Shown piece by piece: positions 1-5,817 of a DNA stretch of 7,475 nucleotides (positions are counted from its first letter, which is position 1; every line of letters begins with the position of its first letter). Source of the DNA: Planctomycetaceae bacterium. GTDB taxonomy: Bacteria; Planctomycetota; Planctomycetia; Pirellulales; UBA1268. The notes beneath the pieces were generated by a model that was given only the letters and a program-made list of their open reading frames with translations, made no database searches and was not told where the DNA came from. The stretch covers positions 1 through 7,475 of the forward strand of contig CANHYS010000088.1 in NCBI GenBank assembly GCA_947464585.1. The letters are read 5' to 3'. A program made the translations under genes and the position numbers.

Positions 1-2
1 AG

Positions 3-101
3 CGGACGGAGGTCGGCCAAGCGACGGGCGGCAGGATGCCGAACCGTCGCGTGAAGCCAGATGCTGAGGAGCCGGTCGGAGGCACGCGCAGGAGCCGGTG
101 A
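3..101 (+). CDS. Possible C-terminal end of an upstream gene (5' truncated)
   Basis: This frame is open from the window edge to a TGA at 99-101 and encodes about 32 residues, ending in a basic Arg/Gly-rich tail. Most third codon positions are G or C, more than in the two competing frames, which close at about 54 and 68. That pattern fits the tail of a real gene in a GC-rich genome. The stretch is too short to identify a family, and chance openness in GC-rich DNA is a real alternative. Confidence 0.3.
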   Translation, partial: RTEVGQATGGRMPNRRVKPDAEEPVGGTRRSR

Positions 102-244
102 ATTTTGCGACTCACGAGCGATGGAGGATTCGTCCAAGAGCATCCTGTAGCAAAATCCGCCGGCGACGAGCATGCCGCAGCCGGCGAACCATTGCGGCCC
201 GTCAGCACCGGCTCACGGCAAGTCAAAAACGTGGCGACACGGGA

Positions 245-272
245 GTTTTCTCGTGAAAACCTGGCCTTTTTT
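245..272 (+). terminator. Small hairpin plus T-run, possible weak terminator
   Basis: GTTTTC (245-250) and GAAAAC (255-260) form a perfect 6-bp stem with a TCGT tetraloop. A run of six T lies at 267-272. The stem is AT-rich and the T-run starts 6 nt after it, so this would be a poor intrinsic terminator. It could end transcription of the possible upstream gene, or simply be chance structure in the parA leader. Confidence 0.25.
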
Positions 273-273
273 G

Positions 274-303
274 GGGTGGGGGCGACGCCTATGCTCCCCA
301 CCC
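274..303. repeat. 8-bp inverted repeat in the parA leader
   Basis: GGGTGGGG (274-281) is perfectly complementary to CCCCACCC (296-303), leaving a 14-nt loop. As RNA this gives a very GC-rich hairpin about 55 nt before the parA ATG at 359. No T-run follows on the plus strand, so it is not a standard terminator. It could be an operator or a leader hairpin; no function can be assigned from sequence. Confidence 0.4.
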
Positions 304-358
304 GCCGGCGGTTGGACCGGTGAACGTGTTGTCGGGCATTCAGGCACCGAGGTTTCTC

Positions 359-1207
359 ATGCGCTCCATCGCCGTGGCCAATCAAAAGGGTGGCGTTGGC
401 AAGACGACCACGTCGGTCAATCTCGCCGTGGCACTGGCCCGCTCGGGTCGAAGGGTCTGCCTCGTCGATCTCGATCCGCAGGCGCATGCCACACTGCATG
501 CGGGCGTGATGCCCGGATCGCATCCGCTCTCGGCATATGACGTGCTCGTGGGGGGCCAGCCGCTGGCGGCGGCGACGGTGGCCGCTGGCGAGAATCTCTG
601 CGTGGTGCCCTCCCACATCGACCTCTCGGCGGTGGAAATGGCGTTGGCTGGTCGCAGTGGCCGCGAACTGATTCTGCGGCAGCGGCTCGAGGCCGACGCG
701 AGGTGTCATCCCGATGCGGGCCACGCCGAGCCCTTCGATTACATGGTGATCGACTGCCCTCCGTCACTGGGGCTCTTGTCGCTCAACGCCATGGCCGCGG
801 TGGACGAGGTGTTGCTGCCCCTGCAGCCGCATTTCCTCGCCTTGCATGGCCTCAGCAAACTCCTCGAGACGATTGAGCTGGTCTCGGAGCATGTGAATCC
901 ACGGTTGCGTCTCCTCGGCGTGGTGCTCTGCATGTATGAGGCGGGCACGCGGCTGGCCGCGGAAGTCGGCCGCGACGTGCAGTCGTTCTTCGCCTCGGCC
1001 GAGAAGAAGCATCCGGCCTGGGGCTCGGCCCAGGTCTTCGAGACGCGGGTCCGCCGCAATATCCGGCTGGCCGAGGCGCCAAGCTTTGGGCAGTCAATCT
1101 TCGACTACGCCCCCGACTCATATGGCGCCGCCGACTATGCGGCGCTCGCTGCCGAGGTGGATCAGGCTGCCGCGGTGTTGCGCGACGGCGTGCGGCGGGC
1201 GGCCTGA
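359..1207 (+). CDS. parA: ParA/Soj-family chromosome-partitioning ATPase
   Basis: The 282-residue product is a ParA-type ATPase (MinD/ParA superfamily). It would dimerise on ATP, bind DNA non-specifically and help position chromosomes or other cargo. The deviant Walker A motif KGGVGKTT is at residues 10-17, the DLDPQ (A') motif at 37-41, and Walker B with the switch, IDCPPSLG, at 131-138. The C-terminal part carries the family pattern RNIRLAEAPSFG. Two short insertions relative to typical Soj are visible, around residues 112-124 and before the RNIRLAEAP segment. I chose ATG 359 because GAGG (349-352) sits 6 nt upstream and the motif then starts about 10 residues in, as is usual. A GTG at 320 would add 13 residues but has no ribosome binding site. 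No parB gene or parS-like site was seen beside it, so its partner is unknown. A role in positioning something other than the chromosome is possible. Confidence 0.94.
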   Translation: MRSIAVANQKGGVGKTTTSVNLAVALARSGRRVCLVDLDPQAHATLHAGVMPGSHPLSAYDVLVGGQPLAAATVAAGENLCVVPSHIDLSAVEMALAGRSGRELILRQRLEADARCHPDAGHAEPFDYMVIDCPPSLGLLSLNAMAAVDEVLLPLQPHFLALHGLSKLLETIELVSEHVNPRLRLLGVVLCMYEAGTRLAAEVGRDVQSFFASAEKKHPAWGSAQVFETRVRRNIRLAEAPSFGQSIFDYAPDSYGAADYAALAAEVDQAAAVLRDGVRRAA

Positions 1208-1491
1208 CCGGCCCGCACAAGCCGCTCCGCCAGTCCCGACCGACGGGTTGGGTTGCTGATATTGCCCGCGGCCTCCGCGGTGACGGGCGCGGTGTTCGGA
1301 GACGCGTAGAGTTCCGGCATCCACCAATAGCACGACTCGTACGGATCGACGCCCGCCAGAATCCCCGTGGCATCGTAGTCTTCCGGAGAGGCAAACAGTC
1401 CGGCGCACCCGGCGGCAAGGCCGTCGAACCCGCTGGCCGTCTGCGACGGGGCGGATGGGCGGGGAGGCTGTAGGCGATTCCGTTCCAGCAT
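1162..1491 (-). CDS. Small hypothetical protein, convergent with parA
   Basis: This minus-strand frame of 109 residues is the best coding candidate between parA and the secreted protein. Its middle part (about residues 20-75) has a balanced, protein-like composition with aromatic and acidic residues, including the segment YESCYWWMPELY. Codons there strongly prefer G/C in the third position. The overlapping minus-strand frames are instead Arg/Gly/Pro-rich, as shadow frames are. The C-terminal 15 residues overlap the end of parA on the opposite strand by 46 nt. The start at ATG 1491 has no clear Shine-Dalgarno sequence. I see no signal peptide, membrane segment or known motif, and I do not recognise the family. 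It may be a lineage-specific protein or a chance frame. Confidence 0.5.
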   Translation of the reverse strand: MLERNRLQPPRPSAPSQTASGFDGLAAGCAGLFASPEDYDATGILAGVDPYESCYWWMPELYASPNTAPVTAEAAGNISNPTRRSGLAERLVRAGQAARRTPSRNTAAA

Positions 1492-1776
1492 GATCGTGTC
1501 AGATGCCGAAAGGCGTGAGGGGGGAGAGTCGGTCGCTGCAGTTCAGGCACAGGCCTGATGGAGTGTCTTTCGGAACGTCGCCACGGCGTAGGCCAATATT
1601 CCGTGGAGCAGTGGGTTTTTGTCGTCCAGCAGGGTCGTTGGGGAAGACCACTGCTATCCGAGATTCTGCTTTGGGAAAATGGGGCAATCAAGAGAATTTG
1701 CGAAATTTGCGTAGATTTTGTTGATTTTGGGCTCTTGCGGCCAATTTTCGGTAGATTTTTGCTGAGGCAAGCTGCC
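1492..1776. other. Intergenic region between two divergent starts
   Basis: This stretch lies between the start of the minus-strand hypothetical gene and the start of the secreted protein gene. Any promoters for both should be here. The left part (1492-1670) is GC-moderate with no gene I can support. The frame of the downstream gene stays open back to an ATG at 1558, but the added 73 residues show no domain and would bury the signal peptide. The right part (about 1671-1760) is markedly AT-rich compared with the rest of the window and contains the 9-bp periodic repeat. Confidence 0.5.
1694..1729. repeat. AT-rich tandem array with 9-bp period (4 units)
   Basis: Four successive 9-bp units can be read: GAATTTGCG (1694-1702), AAATTTGCG (1703-1711), TAGATTTTG (1712-1720) and TTGATTTTG (1721-1729). 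The first pair share eight bases, the second pair share the seven-base GATTTTG, and all four share an ATTTNG-like core. A further GTAGATTTT copy lies at 1751-1759, exactly 40 bp after the one at 1711-1719. A period of nine keeps the same helical face only roughly. It may be a protein-binding array, an AT-rich promoter element, or a relic of replication slippage. Confidence 0.6.
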
Positions 1777-3516
1777 ATGCACGTCATGAAAATGCTCTGG
1801 AAAGACACGTTCCACACGGCGATCCGCCCGGCTCATGTCCGGTGGGCAATCGCCTGCGTTCTGGCCGGCGCGGCCGTTGCCGGAATGCCGCTGGTAAGCA
1901 GGCATGGATCGCCGGCAGCTGCGGCCGAAGGGACTGCCGCCACCCAGAAAGGCTTCCGGCGGCTGGCCCCCGGCGTGCTCACCGTGATTCCGCCCCGTGC
2001 CAGCAGTGATTCCCACGCGGTGCGTGGCGATCTGCTGGAGGTGACCCGTGGGTTTCAGGATCAGGCGTGGAAGCCGCAGCTGGCCCCAGCGAACACGACC
2101 CTCGTCGAACGGGCCAAAAACCGTGAGTTCCAGAGAGATATCTGGTGCCTGGAGTTTGCCTTCAAGCCACCGCGGTTCATGGATGTCGATGTGCCCGCGG
2201 CCGAACTCCGCATGCAGCGGAAGCGGGTGTGGTATCTCGTCTATCGCGTGCGAAACACGGGTGGCCGCCGCACCGTCATCGACAAGGACGATCCCACGAA
2301 ACGGACCGTCGAACCGTTCGAGACTCCGGTACGGTTCGTGCCCCACTTCGTGCTCGAGAGCCTGGAGCCACTGACGGAAGCCGAGGGGGATACCGCCTAT
2401 CGCAGCTACCTCGACCGCGTCGTCCCCAATGCCATGGGGCCCATTCGCCGCCGTGAGGACCCATCGCGTGAGCTGTTCGACAGTGCCAGCATGGCCGGCA
2501 CCGACATCCCGCCGGGCGGGGAACGATGGGGCGTGGCCGTCTGGGAAGACATCGATCCGCGGATCGATTTTTTCACCATCACCGTTCGCGGGCTCACCAA
2601 CGCGATCCGCTGGCGGGAGTCGGAGGGGGCGACGTTCGCCAAAAACCTGCCGCCGAGCTCCGAGATGGATCATGCCCTGGAGAGCCTGCGGCTCGACTTC
2701 TGGCGGCCCGGCGACGATCGTGACGAGGCCGACGAGGAACTGAACGTTGGCTACGCGGGAATGTTCGAGCGGATGACGCTGGGCGGAAAGCTGCTGGAGG
2801 CGTTGGGACGGCCGCAGGTGGTGAAGTCGCGGCCCGTGGCCGGACTCGCTGACCTCGGCCTGGCGTGGTCCGATCTCGTCGTGCCCGACAAAAACGGCGA
2901 GGCGATCCGCGGCGGTGACCTGATCCCGCTGGCAAAGGTCGTGCGGGCGGTGGACACCATCCCCGATCCGACGGCCCGCGGCCCGCTGGTGCGGGCGGTT
3001 TTTGGCGACCTGGGGGTCGAGTATTTCGAGCAGTTGTCGCGGGCGTTGGCGGGGCCGGTCGATGCCGATCGGGATGCCTCGCGGCGGCAGGCGTTGGCGG
3101 CGATCGATCTCACGCCAGAAGGCGTGCAGCAGAAGCCGCTCGAATCGCTGGCAAAGGTGCTCGAGTCGCTCGTGGAGATCCCGCCTGGCGATGCCAGGCA
3201 GCAGCGGGCTGAGGCCTTCTTCGGCGCGGCCGCCCCCAAAGTCGGCAGCCTCACGAGGGAACTCTCGATGGCCCGCACACTGGCGACGCTGGAAGAACTC
3301 AACGTCAACCGGCAGCGGCTCCCCGGCAGCGACGGCCTGACCGCCTTTGACGTGATCTCGCCGGCCATTCAGGCACAACAGGATCCGGAGCAGCGGGAGG
3401 GGCTCCTCGAGGGGCTGTTCGGGCCGCGGGGGCCAAGCCTCTACGGCAGGGCCACGGAAGTGCCCGAGGGCATTGACCACTCCTGGGTTTTCAAGTACGA
3501 AATTGACGGTGAATAG
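1777..3516 (+). CDS. Secreted or membrane-anchored protein of unknown function
   Basis: I do not recognise a characterised family for this 579-residue product. Residues 1-22 are basic and polar, and 23-40 form a hydrophobic stretch. A run of Ala follows at 47-50 before E51, which looks like a signal peptide with AxA cleavage or an N-terminal membrane anchor. Residues about 120-290 look beta-rich, with IWCLEF at 122-127 and VWYLVYRVRN at 151-160, then further strand-like segments. The second half is mostly charged and probably helical, with many Asp, Glu and Arg residues. Only one Cys is outside the signal region, and no catalytic motif is evident. ATG 1777 was chosen because GAGG (1764-1767) lies 9 nt upstream and the signal peptide then begins correctly. 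Alternatives are ATG 1786 or 1792. It lies 108 nt before rpmA, on the same strand, where rplU often stands in other bacteria. It resembles conserved hypothetical secreted proteins of planctomycetes, but that is a judgement from memory. Confidence 0.85.
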   Translation: MHVMKMLWKDTFHTAIRPAHVRWAIACVLAGAAVAGMPLVSRHGSPAAAAEGTAATQKGFRRLAPGVLTVIPPRASSDSHAVRGDLLEVTRGFQDQAWKPQLAPANTTLVERAKNREFQRDIWCLEFAFKPPRFMDVDVPAAELRMQRKRVWYLVYRVRNTGGRRTVIDKDDPTKRTVEPFETPVRFVPHFVLESLEPLTEAEGDTAYRSYLDRVVPNAMGPIRRREDPSRELFDSASMAGTDIPPGGERWGVAVWEDIDPRIDFFTITVRGLTNAIRWRESEGATFAKNLPPSSEMDHALESLRLDFWRPGDDRDEADEELNVGYAGMFERMTLGGKLLEALGRPQVVKSRPVAGLADLGLAWSDLVVPDKNGEAIRGGDLIPLAKVVRAVDTIPDPTARGPLVRAVFGDLGVEYFEQLSRALAGPVDADRDASRRQALAAIDLTPEGVQQKPLESLAKVLESLVEIPPGDARQQRAEAFFGAAAPKVGSLTRELSMARTLATLEELNVNRQRLPGSDGLTAFDVISPAIQAQQDPEQREGLLEGLFGPRGPSLYGRATEVPEGIDHSWVFKYEIDGE

Positions 3517-3595
3517 TGTTGCCGGCAGTGCATCGACCTGTCTGGTGGGCACTCTCTCCGCCTCCTCCCAAATACACACAGCGAATACACCCAGC

Positions 3596-3614
3596 AGGAG
3601 CGTCGTCTCGACGC
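3596..3614 (+). promoter_or_regulatory. Shine-Dalgarno sequence followed by a hairpin, upstream of rpmA
   Basis: AGGAG (3596-3600) lies 24 nt before the rpmA ATG, too far for normal initiation. Directly after it, GCGTCG (3600-3605) and CGACGC (3609-3614) form a perfect 6-bp stem with a TCT loop. Folding would leave about 10 nt between AGGAG and the ATG, a workable distance. No closer Shine-Dalgarno sequence is seen, and no in-frame start codon lies between. A CTCCT complementary to AGGAG occurs at 3562-3566. The structural reading is an inference. Confidence 0.4.
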
Positions 3615-3624
3615 AGCAAACACC

Positions 3625-3870
3625 ATGGCACATAAAAAAGGTCAGGGCTCCAGCCGCAACGGCCGCGATTCCAACGCCCAGAGGCGTGGCGTGAAGAAGT
3701 TCGGTGGCCAGCAGGTCCGCGCGGGCAACATCCTCGTTCGGCAGGTGGGCTCCAAGTTTCACGCCGGCAAAAATGTGGGCACGGGCAGCGATTTCACACT
3801 CTTCGCCCTGGTCGACGGCGTGGTCGGGTTTGACCGCGAGGGCCGGCGCATCAACGTGCTCGCTGGCTGA
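3625..3870 (+). CDS. rpmA: 50S ribosomal protein L27 (bL27)
   Basis: The 81-residue product is ribosomal protein bL27, whose N-terminal tail reaches the peptidyl-transferase centre of the 50S subunit and helps place tRNA. The sequence begins [17 protein letters not shown] and continues with [10 protein letters not shown] and the central segment [15 protein letters not shown], all family hallmarks. Length is close to the usual 85 or so. The protein starts directly with MAHKKG, so it lacks the cleaved N-terminal extension found in Firmicutes. The start is fixed by this motif. Its usual upstream partner rplU (L21) is not present in this window; a secreted protein gene stands there instead. The stop codon is only 2 nt before the obg GTG, so the two genes are surely co-transcribed and probably translationally coupled. 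Confidence 0.98.
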   Translation: MAHKKGQGSSRNGRDSNAQRRGVKKFGGQQVRAGNILVRQVGSKFHAGKNVGTGSDFTLFALVDGVVGFDREGRRINVLAG

Positions 3871-3872
3871 GC

Positions 3873-4862
3873 GTGTTTGTAGACCGCGTCCAAATTGAAG
3901 TAGCGGCGGGCAACGGCGGACGCGGTTGCAAGAGCTTTCGTAGGGAGAAATACATCCCTCTCGGCGGCCCCGATGGTGGCAACGGTGGCGACGGCGGCTC
4001 GGTGATCATGCGGGCTCAGGCGGGCGTCGATTCTCTGGCCCCGCTCGCCCATCGCAAGCAGTGGCGGGCTCCCAGTGGCGATTCGGGCGGACCCGCCAAC
4101 TGCCACGGCCGCATGGCGGAGGATCTCGTGCTGCTCGTGCCCCCCGGCACGGTCGTGATCGACGAGACAACCGGACTGGTGCTCAAGGATCTGGCCACAC
4201 CTGGTGACACGATCGTGGCCGCCAAGGGCGGGCAAGGGGGGTGGGGCAATCTCCATTTCAAGTCGTCCACGAATCGTGCTCCACGTGAGACCACACCCGG
4301 CGAGAAGGGGGAGGCGCGCCGCCTGCTGCTCGAACTGAAGGTGATTGCCGATGTCGGGCTCGTGGGCAAGCCGAACGCCGGCAAGAGTACGCTTCTCTCG
4401 CGGCTTTCCCGGGCCCGCCCCGAAATCGCCGACTACGCATTCACCACCAAGAAGCCGATGCTCGGCATCGTGGCCGTATCGCGGGATCGCAGTTTCGTGC
4501 TCGCCGACCTGCCGGGTCTGATCGAGGGAGCCCACGCGGGCATCGGGCTCGGGCACGAGTTTCTGCGGCACGTGGAGCGGGCTGGAATTCTCGTGCACGT
4601 CGTCGAGCCATCACCGGTCGACGGCAGTGATCCGCTGATGAATTATCGAGCCATTCGGGATGAGTTGGTTCGCTACGACGAGCGTCTGGGGAGGCGGCCG
4701 GAGATCGTGGTCGTGAGCAAGGCCGAACTTCCCGATGCGGAGTCGATTCGTGACTCGCTCGCCGCACAGATCGGCCGCGACGTGATCGCCGTGAGCGCGG
4801 TGACCGGCCAGGGGCTCGACCGGCTGTTGCACGCGATCGTGGCGCAGCTCGACGCACCGTAA
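3873..4862 (+). CDS. obg: Obg/CgtA-family ribosome-assembly GTPase
   Basis: The 329-residue product is Obg, a GTPase that binds the large ribosomal subunit late in assembly. Residues 1-158 form the glycine-rich Obg domain, starting MFVDRVQIEV and including GGPDGGNGGDGG at 31-42. The G domain follows: G1 GKPNAGKS at 165-172, G2 TT at 191-192, G3 DLPG at 212-215, and G5 SAVTGQG at 308-314. The G4 site reads SKAE at 282-285 where the family normally has NKxD; this departs at both the Asn and the Asp. The protein ends just after the G domain, so it lacks the extra C-terminal OCT domain or acidic tail of many homologues (B. subtilis about 428 residues, E. coli about 390). The start is a GTG 2 nt after the rpmA stop, without a good Shine-Dalgarno sequence, suggesting coupling to rpmA translation. 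Family assignment is very secure. Confidence 0.97.
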   Translation: MFVDRVQIEVAAGNGGRGCKSFRREKYIPLGGPDGGNGGDGGSVIMRAQAGVDSLAPLAHRKQWRAPSGDSGGPANCHGRMAEDLVLLVPPGTVVIDETTGLVLKDLATPGDTIVAAKGGQGGWGNLHFKSSTNRAPRETTPGEKGEARRLLLELKVIADVGLVGKPNAGKSTLLSRLSRARPEIADYAFTTKKPMLGIVAVSRDRSFVLADLPGLIEGAHAGIGLGHEFLRHVERAGILVHVVEPSPVDGSDPLMNYRAIRDELVRYDERLGRRPEIVVVSKAELPDAESIRDSLAAQIGRDVIAVSAVTGQGLDRLLHAIVAQLDAP

Positions 4863-4885
4863 GCTCGTGGCAAAGAGGCGTCTCC

Positions 4886-5728
4886 ATGACAACTCCCGGA
4901 AAAGCTCCCGTTTGTCTTGGCGATACCGTGCTTCTGGCCGACGTGGGCAATTCGCGGATCAAGCTGGCCGTGGTGTCGGACCACGGCATCGACGCCTCGG
5001 GGGTGCGGCGGCTGCCGACGGTCACGAAACGGCAGGATCTCGATAGCCACGGATTTCGGCCCGCCAACCTGGAAAACTGGCTCAATCAGGCGGCGCCCTC
5101 TTCCGCGGTGGTGCTCGTGGCCAGCGTTCATGACGCCGCCGCAGCCAGGCTCGAGGCCGCCATCGCCGAACTCTCCGCCACCCGGCATCGCGTCTTGAGA
5201 CAGCGGCGAATCGTGCATGGTGACCTGCCGCTTGAGATCCTGGTCGCCGAGCCTCACAAGGTGGGGATCGATCGGCTAGCAGCCGCCGCCGCCGCCAGCC
5301 TCGTGAGGCGATCCGGGCATCCCGCGATCATCGTCGACTGTGGGACTGCCGCCACGGTCGGTATCGTCTCCGCGAGCGGGGCCTTTCTCGGGGGTGCCAT
5401 CCTGCCTGGGCCGGCGCTGATGGCCCGGGCGCTCGCAGAAGGCACAAGCCGGCTGCCGGCCGTAGCCTCGCTCGAGCAGGAGGCACCTCCGGTTATGCCC
5501 GGCCGCTCGACGCAGGAGGCGATCGCCGCCGGCATCGGCTGGGGGATCCGCGGAGCGATCGCCAGGCTTGTGGAAGAGGCCCGGGGCTCGATCGGTGCCG
5601 AGGCCGACGTGATCCTCACCGGCGGCTGGCGGGGGGCGGTCCGCGATGCCCTTCCCGGGGCGATCGAGATGCCGGAACTGGTGCTCGCCGGCATCGCGCT
5701 GGCCGCGGACCGAGCCTGCTCCCGGTGA
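4886..5728 (+). CDS. coaX: Type III pantothenate kinase
   Basis: The 280-residue product phosphorylates pantothenate with ATP, the first step of coenzyme A synthesis in the cytoplasm. It belongs to the ASKHA fold, and type III enzymes are usually about 250-270 residues. Motifs seen are DVGNSRIK at 19-26 (first phosphate motif), GIDR at 127-130 with the catalytic Asp129, DCGTAATVG at 151-159 (second phosphate motif), and GGAILPG at 169-175. The last position of the second phosphate motif is Gly159, where Asp or Asn is usual. About 14 residues precede the first strand. ATG 4886 is supported by GAGG (4875-4878) 7 nt upstream. The gene starts 23 nt after obg and is very likely in the same transcript. 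A BvgA accessory-factor name (Baf) is used for some members of this family; the motifs favour the kinase. Confidence 0.92.
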   Translation: MTTPGKAPVCLGDTVLLADVGNSRIKLAVVSDHGIDASGVRRLPTVTKRQDLDSHGFRPANLENWLNQAAPSSAVVLVASVHDAAAARLEAAIAELSATRHRVLRQRRIVHGDLPLEILVAEPHKVGIDRLAAAAAASLVRRSGHPAIIVDCGTAATVGIVSASGAFLGGAILPGPALMARALAEGTSRLPAVASLEQEAPPVMPGRSTQEAIAAGIGWGIRGAIARLVEEARGSIGAEADVILTGGWRGAVRDALPGAIEMPELVLAGIALAADRACSR

Positions 5729-5740
5729 GGGGCGAGGTCT

Positions 5741-5770
5741 TTGGGCACGCTCGGAAATTCCGGGTAGAAT
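5741..5770 (+). promoter_or_regulatory. Candidate sigma-70-type promoter for rsfS-argS
   Basis: TTGGGC (5741-5746) and TAGAAT (5765-5770) are separated by 18 nt. The -10 box matches TATAAT at 5 of 6 positions, while the -35 box matches only TTG. An 11-bp dyad, CGGAAATTCCG (5752-5762), lies in the spacer and could be an operator. A T-rich leader follows before the rsfS start. The location, in the largest gap of the obg-argS cluster, suits an internal promoter, but it is a pattern match only. Confidence 0.35.
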
Positions 5771-5817
5771 CTGGTTTTTCACTGGTTTCTTTTTTCTCGC
5801 ACCGCATGCAGGACGCC

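Larger units (their letters stand above)
102..358. other. Non-coding leader upstream of parA
   Basis: I see no convincing gene here. The short reading frames in this stretch are Arg/Gly/Pro-rich, as expected of random GC-rich DNA. It contains two small inverted repeats (245-260 and 274-303) and a T-run at 267-272, all close to the parA start. I could not recognise a convincing -35/-10 pair. The region probably holds the parA promoter and untranslated leader. Confidence 0.5.

Noticed and set aside
1200..1260. Possible terminator after parA
   Set aside because: Only short 4-bp stems without a T-run are present, and the minus-strand gene overlaps this spot. Not supportable.
1503..1724. Plus-strand frame of 73 codons in the intergenic region
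   Set aside because: It shows no family motif, no good ribosome binding site, and its end is made of the 9-bp repeat (giving NLRNLR-like sequence). I treated it as non-coding.
1558..1776. Upstream extension of the secreted protein gene to ATG 1558
   Set aside because: The frame is open, but it would place 73 residues before the signal peptide, including translated repeat sequence. ATG 1777 has a GAGG at a good distance.
852..1817. Minus-strand open frame of 321 codons across parA and the intergenic region
   Set aside because: The product is dominated by Arg, Pro and Ser, crosses the antisense of parA, and has no recognisable motif. The 109-residue frame in the same area has far better composition.
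3520..3555. AGTGC/GCACT inverted repeat after the secreted protein gene as a terminator
   Set aside because: The stem is only 5 bp with a 17-nt loop and there is no following T-run, so read-through into rpmA cannot be excluded.
1654..3762. Very long minus-strand open frame (about 702 codons) opposite the secreted protein gene
   Set aside because: It mirrors the plus-strand gene codon for codon, is rich in His, Arg and Pro, and has no domain. Long antisense frames are common in GC-rich genes. The plus-strand frame has the signal peptide and ribosome binding site.
3759..4598. Minus-strand frame of 279 codons opposite obg
   Set aside because: obg is certain on the plus strand through its GTPase motifs; the antisense frame has His/Arg/Gly-rich shadow composition.
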